Assembly: GCF_006152065.1 (NCBI RefSeq)
Contig: NZ_VDFW01000010.1
Span: forward strand, 62,001-126,000
DNA length: 64,000 nucleotides
Reading direction: 5' to 3'
Source: Amycolatopsis alkalitolerans
GTDB taxonomy: Bacteria > Actinomycetota > Actinomycetes > Mycobacteriales > Pseudonocardiaceae
Positions within the stretch are counted from its first letter, which is position 1, and each line of letters starts with the position of its first letter. Below the pieces are notes generated by a model. That model was not told the origin of the DNA and ran no database searches. It was given only the letters and a program-made list of their open reading frames with translations. Made by a program: the position numbers and the translations under genes. Of the stretch, positions 39,136-47,330 are shown one piece after another.

Positions 39136-39912
39136 ATGCCCGTGCTGACCGAACTGCTCTCCGCGCTGCGGACCAGCCGTATCGAGGTCGTCGACCTGAC
39201 CGCGCCGCTCTCGGCGAGCACCCCGATCCTGCAGCTGCCGCCGCCGTTCGCGAACACCGTGAGCTTCCGGCTGGAGGAGATCAGCCGCTACGACGACCGG
39301 GGGCCGCGGTGGTACTGGAACGACATCCACACCGGTGAGCACGTCGGCACCCACGTCGACGCGCCCAATCACTGGGTTTCGGGCAAGGACGGGCCCAGCG
39401 TGGACGAGATCCCGCTGGGCACGCTGATCGGGCCCGCGGTCGTGCTCGACGCTTCGGCGAAGGTCGCGGATGATCCCGATTTCCTGTTGCGGACCGACGA
39501 CATCCGCGAATGGGAACGCGAGCACGGGCCGCTGCCCGACGGCGGCTGGCTGCTCTACCGGACCGGCTGGGACACGCGTTCCGGCGATCAGGACAGCTTC
39601 CTCAATGTCCGCGAAGGCGCCTCCCACACGCCGGGGGTTTCGCCCGAGTGTGCGCAGTGGCTTGCCGAAGAGGCCCCGATCGCGGGGTTCGGCGTGGAGA
39701 CCGTGGGCACCGACGCCGGGCGCGCCGCCGAGCTGGACCCGATCTTCCCGTGCCACGACCGGTTGCTGGGCGCCGGGAAATGCGGGCTGACCCAGTTGCA
39801 GAACCTCGCGCAACTGCCGCCGACGGGTGCGCTGCTGGTGGTCTCGCCGCTGCCGATCGTCGGTGGTTCGGGCAGCCCGGCCCGCGTCTACGCGTTCGTG
39901 GAGAAGGCGTGA
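39136..39912 (+). CDS. Cyclase-family hydrolase, isatin hydrolase or KynB-like
   Basis: 258 residues. The metal motif HxGTHxDxPxH is seen as H69-V-G-T-H73-V-D75-A-P-N-H79 and defines PF04199. Members include isatin hydrolase (isatin to isatinate) and kynurenine formamidase. The next gene, overlapping by GTGA, encodes a ThDP-dependent enzyme; a similar pairing is reported for isatin hydrolase in Bradyrhizobium-type indoleacetate breakdown, which tips the call toward isatin. ATG 39136 has CAGGAGG upstream. Confidence 0.78.
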   Translation: MPVLTELLSALRTSRIEVVDLTAPLSASTPILQLPPPFANTVSFRLEEISRYDDRGPRWYWNDIHTGEHVGTHVDAPNHWVSGKDGPSVDEIPLGTLIGPAVVLDASAKVADDPDFLLRTDDIREWEREHGPLPDGGWLLYRTGWDTRSGDQDSFLNVREGASHTPGVSPECAQWLAEEAPIAGFGVETVGTDAGRAAELDPIFPCHDRLLGAGKCGLTQLQNLAQLPPTGALLVVSPLPIVGGSGSPARVYAFVEKA

Positions 39913-41537
39913 TCGTCGCCGAGGCGGTCGGCCAGACACTGGCGCGGCTGGGCGCGGGCCCGGTGTTCGGTGTTGTGGGCAGCGGGAATTTCCACGTGGC
40001 GAACGCCCTGCGGGCGGCCGGCGTCGCCTTCTACGCCACCCGCCACGAGGGCGGGGCGGCCACCGCGGCGGACGCCTGCGCCCGGATGAGCGGGCGGGTC
40101 GCGATCGTGTCCACGCATCAGGGCTGCGGGCTGACCAATGCGGTCACCGGCATCGGGGAAGCGGCCAAGAGCCGCACCCCGCTGCTCGTGCTCACCGCGG
40201 ACACCCCGGCCGCCGATCCCCTCAACAACTTCCGTGTCGACCAGGACGGGCTCGCCCGCGCGGTCGGCGCCGTCGCCGAGCGCGTGCACGGTCCGGAAAC
40301 CGCGGTGGCCGACACGGTCCGCGCGTACCGGACCGCGGCGCACGAGCGTCGCACCGTCGTGCTCAACCTTCCGCTCGACGTCCAGGCGATGCCCGCGCAC
40401 ACCCCGGAAACCGTTGCGCCAGACGAAGAACCCGCGGTGCCGGCACCCGATCCGGCCGCCGTCGCGGCGCTGGCCGGGCTGCTGGCCGCGGCCGAGCGGC
40501 CGGTGTTCATCGCGGGCCGGGGCGGCCGGAGAGCCGCGGCGGAGATCCGCGCGCTCGCCGGCGCGTGCGGCGCGCTGCTGGCCAGTTCCGCGGTGGCGCA
40601 CGGGCTGTTCCACGACGACCCGTGGGCGCTGGGCATTTCCGGCGGTTTCTCCTCGCCGCTGACCGCGGAGCTGATCCACGGCGCGGATCTCGTCGTCGGC
40701 TGGGGCTGCGCGCTCAACCGCTGGACCACGCGGCACGGCAAGCTGATCGGCCCCGGCGCCCGGATCGCGCAGGTGGATCTGGAGGCGAGCGCACTCGGCG
40801 CGCACCGCCCGATCGACGTGGGAGTGCTCGGCGACAGCGCGGCCACCGCCCGCGCGGTCATGGCCGAACTGGGCGGCCGGGTCGCGTCCGGCTACCGCTC
40901 TCCCGGACTCGGTGCCCGGATCGCCGAACGCGCCCGCTGGTCCACCGCCGACTACACCGACGCCTCGACCGCCGACCTGATCGACCCGCGCACGCTGTCG
41001 GCCCAGCTGGACCGGATCCTGCCAGCCGAGCGCGTGGTTTCCGTGGATTCGGGCAACTTCATGGGCTATCCCAGCGCGTACCTCGGGGTGCCGGACGAGT
41101 TCGGGTTCTGCTTCACGCAGGCCTTCCAGTCCATCGGGCTCGGCCTGGCCACCGCGATCGGCGCCGCGCTGGCGCAGCCCGCCCGGCTGCCCGTCGCGGC
41201 GCTCGGCGACGGCGGGTTCCACATGGCCGCCGCCGAACTCGAAACCGCCGTCCGGCTGGGCCTGCCGCTTGTGGTGATCGTCTACAACGACGCCGCCTAC
41301 GGCGCCGAAGTCCACCATTTCACCGGCGACCTCACGACCGTCCGCTTCCCGCCGACCGACATCGCGGCCATCGCACGCGGTTTCGGCTGCACCGGTGTCA
41401 CCGTCCGCACCACCGGCGATCTCAAGCCCGTCGCCGAGTGGCTCGACGGACCCCGGAGCAGCCCGCTGGTGATCGACGCGAAGATCGTCGACGACGGCGG
41501 CTCGTGGTGGCTGGCCGAAGCCTTCCACGGCCACTGA
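39909..41537 (+). CDS. ThDP-dependent enzyme, probable 2-oxoacid decarboxylase
   Basis: 542 residues with three ThDP-fold domains. The catalytic Glu is E47 in YATRHEGGAATAADA. The ThDP-Mg motif starts GDGGFHMAAAELETAVR and ends with Asn in VIVYNDAAYGAEV. The family includes benzoylformate decarboxylase, acetolactate synthase and oxalyl-CoA decarboxylase. After an isatin hydrolase the expected substrate is isatinate (2-aminophenylglyoxylate), giving an aldehyde or anthranilate; this is inference. Start GTG 39909. Confidence 0.82.
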   Translation: MIVAEAVGQTLARLGAGPVFGVVGSGNFHVANALRAAGVAFYATRHEGGAATAADACARMSGRVAIVSTHQGCGLTNAVTGIGEAAKSRTPLLVLTADTPAADPLNNFRVDQDGLARAVGAVAERVHGPETAVADTVRAYRTAAHERRTVVLNLPLDVQAMPAHTPETVAPDEEPAVPAPDPAAVAALAGLLAAAERPVFIAGRGGRRAAAEIRALAGACGALLASSAVAHGLFHDDPWALGISGGFSSPLTAELIHGADLVVGWGCALNRWTTRHGKLIGPGARIAQVDLEASALGAHRPIDVGVLGDSAATARAVMAELGGRVASGYRSPGLGARIAERARWSTADYTDASTADLIDPRTLSAQLDRILPAERVVSVDSGNFMGYPSAYLGVPDEFGFCFTQAFQSIGLGLATAIGAALAQPARLPVAALGDGGFHMAAAELETAVRLGLPLVVIVYNDAAYGAEVHHFTGDLTTVRFPPTDIAAIARGFGCTGVTVRTTGDLKPVAEWLDGPRSSPLVIDAKIVDDGGSWWLAEAFHGH

Positions 41538-41550
41538 GGCGGTCACCGCC
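41538..41550. terminator. Possible hairpin after the ThDP operon
   Basis: GGCGGTCACCGCC directly follows the stop codon and forms a 5-bp GC stem with a 3-base loop in a 32-base convergent spacer. There is no T-run, as is common in actinomycetes. Confidence 0.3.
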
Positions 41551-41569
41551 GGTCCGTCGCCGTGACACC

Positions 41570-42169
41570 TCAGGAGTAGCTGGAATCCCGGCCGATCCGG
41601 TCCCATTCGCGGCCCCACTGGTCGTACCGGCGCCGGTTCAGCGCCAGGTGCGCGGCACCGCACACCGCGATGAGCAGCGCGCTCACGGCCAGCCAGATCC
41701 CGATGCCGGTGGCCAGCCCGCTCACTCTCGCGTCCGCGGGCTGGAACGGCGCGGCGGCCGGGTTTCCGGCGCCGTCGAGCCAGATCGTGGTCTTCGCGCC
41801 GGCCTTGGTGCCCTGCTCGACGACGATGACCCCATGGCGTTCCGCTCCGTCGGCGGTGGTCCACGTCGCCGCCACGTCCACCGGCAGATTGGCACCGGCC
41901 GACCCGACGGCGGCGGTGCGGACGTAGGGCGCGTCGGCGACGGTGACCGCGGTGACGGTGGTGCGGGTGGCGCTCTCGTGCCGCGACCGTTCGAGGCCCT
42001 GGGCCGTCACGTCCGACCCGATCGCGGTGGCGAACGGGATCGTGATCAACACCAGCGCGATCGCCGCCAGGACGAGCCGGAACTCGGCCCGGTCGACGCG
42101 GCGAGCCAGCGGGTTCCGGCCACCGCGCAGCCGCCAGAGCCGGACGAGCAACGAGGGACGATCGTTCAT
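41570..42169 (-). CDS. Rv1733c-like membrane protein
   Basis: 199 residues. Two membrane segments (LVLAAIALVLITIPFATAIG near 32 and ATGIGIWLAVSALLIAVCG near 152) flank an extracytoplasmic region of about 100 residues. Starts RLWRLRGGRNPLARRVDRAE, as in the actinobacterial Rv1733c family. Function unknown; the Mycobacterium protein belongs to the DosR dormancy regulon. Single gene ahead of the SPFH/NfeD pair's 3' side. Confidence 0.8.
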   Translation of the reverse strand: MNDRPSLLVRLWRLRGGRNPLARRVDRAEFRLVLAAIALVLITIPFATAIGSDVTAQGLERSRHESATRTTVTAVTVADAPYVRTAAVGSAGANLPVDVAATWTTADGAERHGVIVVEQGTKAGAKTTIWLDGAGNPAAAPFQPADARVSGLATGIGIWLAVSALLIAVCGAAHLALNRRRYDQWGREWDRIGRDSSYS

Positions 42170-42208
42170 GGCTCCGGTCTCCTTGGTGTGCCGCCAACGC
42201 GGTGGGCC

Positions 42209-43246
42209 TTACCGTCTGGCTGCCCCGTCGCTGGTCGAGGTAATCGCGGACGCGCTGTTCACTTCCGCCGCGTCGGCGACGGCCGCCGCGGCCGCTTCGG
42301 CTGCCTCGGCGGCGTCGTCGGCGGCCTTGGCCGCGGCCTCGTCCGAGGAAGTGTCCCGGGTGGCCGGTGATTTCGGCAGCGCTTCGGTGAAGGCGCGCGA
42401 CACGCCGTGCAGTGCCGAGGTGACTTCGCTCGGGATCACCCAGAACGTGTTGCCCTCACCGTTCGCCAGCTCCGGGAGCATCCGCAGGTACTGGTACGCC
42501 AGCAGTTTGGGGTCGGGGTCGTTGCGGTGCACGGCCTGGAAGACCTGATCGATCGCACGGGACTGGCCTTCCGCTTTGAGGATCTCGGCGGCCCGGGCCC
42601 CCTCCGCCCGCAGCACCGCGGCCTGCTTGTCGCCCTCGGCGGTCAGGATCTGGGACTGCCGCTGCCCTTCCGCGCCGAGGATCGCGGCGCGCTTGTCACG
42701 CTCGGCGCGCATCTGCTTCTCCATCGCCTCCTTGATGGTCGGCGGCGGGTCGATCGCCTTGATCTCCACCCGGTTGACCCGGATCCCCCACTTGCCGGTC
42801 GCATCGTCCAGCACCCCGCGCAACTGGCTGTTGATGGTGTCGCGCGAGGTCAGGGTCTGCTCGAGGTCCATCGAGCCGACCACGTTGCGCAGCGTCGTGA
42901 CGGTCAGCTGTTCGACGGCCTGCAGGTAGCTCGCGATCTCGTACGCGGCCGCGCGTGGATCGGTGACCTGGAAGTACAGCACGGTGTCGATCTGCACGAC
43001 GAGGTTGTCCTCGGTGATCACCGGTTGCGGCTGGAACGACACGACCTGCTCACGCAGATCGATCGCGGGGTACACGTGGTCGATGTAGGGGATGACGAAG
43101 TTCAGGCCCGGGCGCAGGGTCCGGTGGTACCGGCCGAGCCGTTCGACGTTGCGAGCCCGCGCCTGCGGCACGATACGGACCGTGCGCAGTACCGTGAACA
43201 CCACGAACAGGGCGACCAGCAGTCCTGCGATCACCAACGCTGACAT
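42209..43246 (-). CDS. SPFH/band-7 membrane protein (stomatin-like)
   Basis: 345 residues. One N-terminal membrane segment (ALVIAGLLVALFVVFTVL), then the SPFH domain (RPGLNFVIPYIDHVYPAIDLR, TSRDTINSQLRGVLDDATG), a long coiled coil rich in AEG repeats (about 195-245), and an Ala/Asp-rich tail. It forms membrane scaffold oligomers. ATG 43246 is preceded by GGGAG. The NfeD gene 5 bases upstream is its classic partner. Confidence 0.9.
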   Translation of the reverse strand: MSALVIAGLLVALFVVFTVLRTVRIVPQARARNVERLGRYHRTLRPGLNFVIPYIDHVYPAIDLREQVVSFQPQPVITEDNLVVQIDTVLYFQVTDPRAAAYEIASYLQAVEQLTVTTLRNVVGSMDLEQTLTSRDTINSQLRGVLDDATGKWGIRVNRVEIKAIDPPPTIKEAMEKQMRAERDKRAAILGAEGQRQSQILTAEGDKQAAVLRAEGARAAEILKAEGQSRAIDQVFQAVHRNDPDPKLLAYQYLRMLPELANGEGNTFWVIPSEVTSALHGVSRAFTEALPKSPATRDTSSDEAAAKAADDAAEAAEAAAAAVADAAEVNSASAITSTSDGAARR

Positions 43247-43251
43247 ATCTC

Positions 43252-43683
43252 TCACTCCCGTGGGTAGACGAGGGCGGTACTGCCGCTGATCTCCATGACG
43301 TCGACGGTCGATCCGGCGGGAATCACCAGGGTTTCGTCGTAGGCACGTGCGGTCCATTCCTCACCTTCGATGCGGACCCGGCCGCCGAGCCCGGTGACCT
43401 CTCGCACCACGTAGGCGCGTTTGCCGACGAGCGCGTCCACGCCGAAGCGCTGCGGCTCCGGCTGATGCAGATGCCGCAGCATGACCGGGCGGACCAGCAC
43501 GAGCCCGGCCGCGCAGGCGACGGCGAACGTCACGAACTGCAGCGGCAGCGCGAGCCCGAGCGCGGACGCGCCGGCCGTGATCAACGCGGCGCCGCCGAGT
43601 ATTCCCAGCGCCGCGGTGAAGGTGAAGATCTCGGCCCCGCCCAGGACGACCGCGACGACCAGCCAGATCAGCCAAGCCGGCAT
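43252..43683 (-). CDS. NfeD-family membrane protein
   Basis: 143 residues. Three to four hydrophobic segments at about 4-70 and a soluble OB-fold at the C-terminus (GLGGRVRIEGEEWTARA) mark the short NfeD class. These proteins work with SPFH proteins in membrane-domain quality control. AGGAGG lies before ATG 43683. Confidence 0.88.
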   Translation of the reverse strand: MPAWLIWLVVAVVLGGAEIFTFTAALGILGGAALITAGASALGLALPLQFVTFAVACAAGLVLVRPVMLRHLHQPEPQRFGVDALVGKRAYVVREVTGLGGRVRIEGEEWTARAYDETLVIPAGSTVDVMEISGSTALVYPRE

Positions 43684-43777
43684 ACGGCGACCTCCTGACC
43701 GGGCGGACGGCGTCGTGCCCTGTCACACATCGTGATGCCGCCACGCCGAACCGGACAAGGCGGTCACCCGGCGAGGC

Positions 43778-45274
43778 TTACGAGGGTTTCGTTTCCGGGG
43801 CCCGGCAATGAGCCGCGAGTGCGAGACCGGTCGAGATCAGCCCGGCATGGCTCAGCGCGTGCGGGCACGCACCCGCGAACGCCCCGGTGTCCTGATCGAT
43901 CTCCTCCGGCAGCAGGCCGAGCGGACCCGCGTGGGCGCATACCTTGTCGTAAAGCTCGCCCGCCGCATCGACTTCACCCATGGCGAGAAGGGCGTCCGCC
44001 AGGCACAAGGTGCGGCCCGGGGAGGTGCGGCCGGGCCGGTTCACGCCTGCGGAGACCAGCCCGTTCGGTGCGGTCAGCCGGCGGCGCACCGCGCGCGCCG
44101 TGGCGGCCAGGCGCGGATGGCCGGCGGGGACGACGCCGCGGGCGGGCAACGCGAGCAGCGCCGCGTCGAGCCTGCCCCCGGGCCCGAGCCGGTCGGTGAG
44201 GCATTCCTGGTCGTCGTCCCAGCCGCCGGCCAGGATCCGGTCGGTGAGCTCGGCCGCCCGCGCGGACCACGCGGCCGGATCGCCGGGCAGGTGCGTCTCG
44301 GCGGCCAGCCGGGCAGCGCGGTCGAGCGCGATCTGCCGGAGCGCCAGCACCTGCATAGGCGCCGGCGTGGCCGGGAACCGCCTGGCGGCCTCGACCGGCG
44401 CGGACAGCCTGGTCCACAAGGGTTCGTCGATGGTGCCGCCGTGCGCGGCCCACTGGTACGCGCAATCCAGGACGTCGCCGGGCGCATCCGCGTCCTGCGG
44501 CGAATACCCGCTGTGGCTCTCCGCGGCGTCGAGTACGGCGGCCAGCGCCGAGTCGGCGTCGGCGCTCAACCCGAGCCTCCGCAACGCGACCGCGGACCGC
44601 GCGACGGTGGCCGCCTGCTCATGGGGCAGGAGTCTGAGGGTGAGCGCGGAGCGGCGCACCAGGTCCCGATGCGGGCCGTGGTAGCTGATCCCCGTGCACC
44701 AGCGCCGCCAGGCCGTGGCGGTGTCCTCCAGCAGCCGCCGGGGATGCACATGGCGCATCCGCCCGGCGCGCGGATGCCAGCGCACCAGCAGCCACAGGTC
44801 CTCACCGGCGGCGTCCACCCCCGTCCGCAGGCGATCCAGCGGATGGCTGGCGAGCAGGTGCAGCGCCGGATCCATGGGTGCGGCGCGCAGGCGCAACCCG
44901 CCACCGAACCAGTCGGCCCGGACACCGGCGCTCTGCCGTAGCGACAGGCGCAGCGAGGCGCTGCCTTCCAGCACTCGCACGTGGCGCAGCAGCTCGCCGT
45001 GGCCCGCGACCGCCAGGTCGGTTCCGGCCGGCACGGTGAACGCGTCGGTCACCTCGACGAGCCCACCGGCACAGCGCAGTTCGGTGACCAGCACGGCGGT
45101 TTCGGGCAGGTAGTACTGCCGGGTGCACCGCGCACTGTCCGGCAGCAACGCGATCGTCTCGACGCCACTGCCCGCTCGCGCCCCGACCCGGATCCGGCCG
45201 TCCGTGCCCACCAGCGCCGCGTGCTGCCCGTCGCCGATCAGGCCGCCGGCCACGGCGGTATCGAGCGTGGTCAC
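43778..45274 (-). CDS. GH15-like protein, probably catalytically impaired
   Basis: 498 residues. The ends fit glycoside hydrolase family 15: an N-terminal beta domain (GGLIGDGQHAALVGTDGRI), LVRRSALTLRLL, and the C-terminal GLLPEEIDQDTGAFAGACPHALSHAGLI with the general-base Glu. The typical middle block with GxERNWDYRxxWLRD between these parts is missing, as is the DEGIWE-like segment that carries the general acid. Family members are usually near 600 residues. It may be a binding protein or a decaying gene. GTG start 45274 gives the expected N-terminus. Divergent from the PucR gene. Confidence 0.72.
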   Translation of the reverse strand: MTTLDTAVAGGLIGDGQHAALVGTDGRIRVGARAGSGVETIALLPDSARCTRQYYLPETAVLVTELRCAGGLVEVTDAFTVPAGTDLAVAGHGELLRHVRVLEGSASLRLSLRQSAGVRADWFGGGLRLRAAPMDPALHLLASHPLDRLRTGVDAAGEDLWLLVRWHPRAGRMRHVHPRRLLEDTATAWRRWCTGISYHGPHRDLVRRSALTLRLLPHEQAATVARSAVALRRLGLSADADSALAAVLDAAESHSGYSPQDADAPGDVLDCAYQWAAHGGTIDEPLWTRLSAPVEAARRFPATPAPMQVLALRQIALDRAARLAAETHLPGDPAAWSARAAELTDRILAGGWDDDQECLTDRLGPGGRLDAALLALPARGVVPAGHPRLAATARAVRRRLTAPNGLVSAGVNRPGRTSPGRTLCLADALLAMGEVDAAGELYDKVCAHAGPLGLLPEEIDQDTGAFAGACPHALSHAGLISTGLALAAHCRAPETKPS

Positions 45275-45388
45275 AGATGCCAATCGTGGTCGGCCGACGG
45301 GGTGCCCGCCAGGCGCGGCTCCGGCTATCGTCGGAACCAGTACCTTGCCGGACCCTGGCAACCACCGTGAATCGCGAGGGCACCGATC

Positions 45389-46459
45389 ATGGCCACAGAG
45401 CACACCGATGTCGCGGCACTGGCCGCGCGGGACGCGGGTGTCCCGCCCGCGTACCTGGACGGGTATCCCCGCATGCTGGACAGGGTGAGCACGACCGGTC
45501 GCCGCCTCGCGCGCGACGAACTCGACTCCCGGCGCGCGCTCGGCGCCCGCGCCGCCGAGGCGAGCGTTCCGCTGCGCTCCCTGGTCGATCTCTACCTGAC
45601 GGCGAACTGGCTGTGCTGGCGGGAACTCCCGGCGGTCGCCGCCGCGCCGGGGAAGGACGAGGTCCGCGCCATCGCCGAAACGATCATGAGGGCCGCCGAC
45701 GACGCGATCGTGGCCCTCGCCGAGGGGTACGACAACGCGCAGCGGCTCGTCGTGCGACAGCAGGAAGCCGAACGCCGCGAGTTCATCGACGACCTGCTCT
45801 ACGGCCGCGGCGATCTCGGGCGCCTGGCCGAGCGAGCCGAACGGTTCGGCCTGCGCCTGGCGACCAGCTACCTCGTCGCCGCGGCACGCGCGGATCAGCC
45901 CTTCACCGACGGCGACACCACGACCCGGCACACCGAAACCGCGCTGCTCCCCCGCTTCGACACCCGCGAAGTGCTGATCACCGCCAAGGACGGCCTCCTG
46001 CTGTGCATCGCCCCCGGCGCGACCACCGAGGCCATCGACGAGTTCGCCCGCCACCTGCGGATCCTGCTCGGCACGCGGAACTGGCAGATCGCCGTCGGCC
46101 GTGCCCACCCCGGGCCCGGCGGGATCCTGCGGTCCTACCAGGAAGCGAGGACCGCGCTCGAACTCGCCGGCTCACTCGGTCTCGACACTCGCGTCCTCCA
46201 CGCCAGCGAACTGCTCGTCTTCCAGGTCCTCTACCGGGACCGGGCCGCCATCATCGACCTCGTCGACACGGTATTGAGCCCGCTCACCCGTACTCGCGGC
46301 GGCGCGAAACCGCTTCTGGAGACCCTCACCGCCTACTTCGCCACCGGGGGCGTCACCGCCGAAACCGCGCGCGAGTTGTTCCTCAGCGTCCGGGCCGTGA
46401 CGTACCGGCTCGACCGGGTCAGGCACCTCACCGGCTACGACCCGCGAAACCCCGCGTAA
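45389..46459 (+). pseudogene. PucR-family regulator, truncated by in-frame TAA
   Basis: Reading from ATG 45389 gives 356 residues: an N-terminal sensory region, a middle GGDEF-like segment, and a C-terminal PucR helix-turn-helix (GGVTAETARELFLSVRAVTYRLDRVRHLTGYDP). Reading stops at TAA 46457-46459. The same frame then continues for 32 codons (RFTLEAAVLGARLLNWP...) to TGA at 46556. RFTLEAAVLGARLL is the ordinary end of PucR proteins, so the TAA removes a normal part. The HTH is still intact, so some DNA binding may remain. PucR regulators control purine or other metabolite genes. The target is not clear. Confidence 0.78.
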
Positions 46460-46558
46460 CGCTTCACCCTCGAAGCCGCTGTCCTCGGCGCCCGCCTGCT
46501 CAACTGGCCCGAGGCGACCGTCGAGGATCAGTCCGCCGACATCGCGGAATTTGTATGA
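46460..46558 (+). pseudogene. Detached C-terminal end of the PucR regulator
   Basis: The 32 codons after the TAA stay open in the same frame and spell the usual C-terminal helices of PucR proteins (RFTLEAAVLGARLLNWPEAT). This is best explained by a nonsense change, possibly CAA to TAA. The last 31 bases overlap the 3' end of the FadR-type gene on the other strand. Confidence 0.7.
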
Positions 46559-47268
46559 CAATCGGACCATGACAGCCCGGACAGCAGGTGCTCGCTGTGC
46601 CGCATGATGCGCCGGAGGTGGTTTTCGGTGGCGAAACGCGCCCGGGACGGATCGCCGGCGGCGATCGCGACCGCGATCTCACGGTGTTCGGCGAGGGTGT
46701 GGCCGCCCTCGGAGGGATAGCCGGGGCCCGACGCGTAGGCCTCGCGCAGGAAACCGTTGACGGGCCGCATCACCAGTGAGAAGAACGGGTTGCCGCTCGC
46801 CCGCGCGACGATCTCGTGGAAGCGCAGATCCGCCTCCAGGAACCGCCCGTGCCCATCGGCGGACTCCAGTGCCGCGGCGAGCGTGTGGTTGGTCTGCTCC
46901 AGTTCGGCGAGGTGCTCGTCGGTGCGGCGGGCGGCGGCGAAGACGGCCATCTCGACCTCCAGCACGAGACGCAGTTCGAGCAACTGCTCGAACGACCCCT
47001 CGCTGCGCCGCAGCAGCAGGCCGTACTGGTCCGCGATGAACCGGCCGTCGAACTCGGCCACCGCCATCCCACGCCCCGGTTTCACGGTCACCAGCCCACG
47101 CTGGACCAGCAGCCGCGCCGCCTCGCGGACGACGGTGCGGGACACCCCGAACCGGCCCGCCAGTTCCGCCTCCGTCGGCAACCGCTCCCCCGGCGGCAAA
47201 CCGACGATCTCGTTCTGGAGGGTGTCGGCCAGCCGCTCCGAGAGGCGGCTACGCGGGTCCTCGCCCAT
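46528..47268 (-). CDS. FadR/GntR-family regulator with FCD domain
   Basis: 246 residues. GntR winged helix at about 5-75 (RLPTEAELAGRFGVSRTVVREAARLL), then the all-helical FCD domain with metal ligands likely in DLRFHEIVARASGN and the His of TLAEHREI and ENHLRRIM. Such regulators sense sugar acids or other carboxylates. ATG 47268 was chosen over 47307. It is divergent from the FAH-family gene at 47331, its likely target. Confidence 0.88.
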   Translation of the reverse strand: MGEDPRSRLSERLADTLQNEIVGLPPGERLPTEAELAGRFGVSRTVVREAARLLVQRGLVTVKPGRGMAVAEFDGRFIADQYGLLLRRSEGSFEQLLELRLVLEVEMAVFAAARRTDEHLAELEQTNHTLAAALESADGHGRFLEADLRFHEIVARASGNPFFSLVMRPVNGFLREAYASGPGYPSEGGHTLAEHREIAVAIAAGDPSRARFATENHLRRIMRHSEHLLSGLSWSDCHTNSAMSAD

Positions 47269-47275
47269 AGGCCGA

Positions 47276-47285
47276 ATTGTACGAT
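47276..47285. promoter_or_regulatory. Possible FadR-type operator
   Basis: ATTGTACGAT is a near-palindrome in the 62-base divergent spacer, similar to GntR/FadR sites with GT...AC cores. It lies 8 bases upstream of the regulator ATG and 46 bases upstream of the FAH start. Confidence 0.35.
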
Positions 47286-47330
47286 GAACCAGCGCGCCCA
47301 CCGCCACCTCGATACCAGGAAGGCCGTCTC

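Noticed and set aside
39888-42197. 769-residue minus-strand frame opposite the ThDP enzyme
   Set aside because: Antisense shadow that also crosses the Rv1733c-like gene in another frame.
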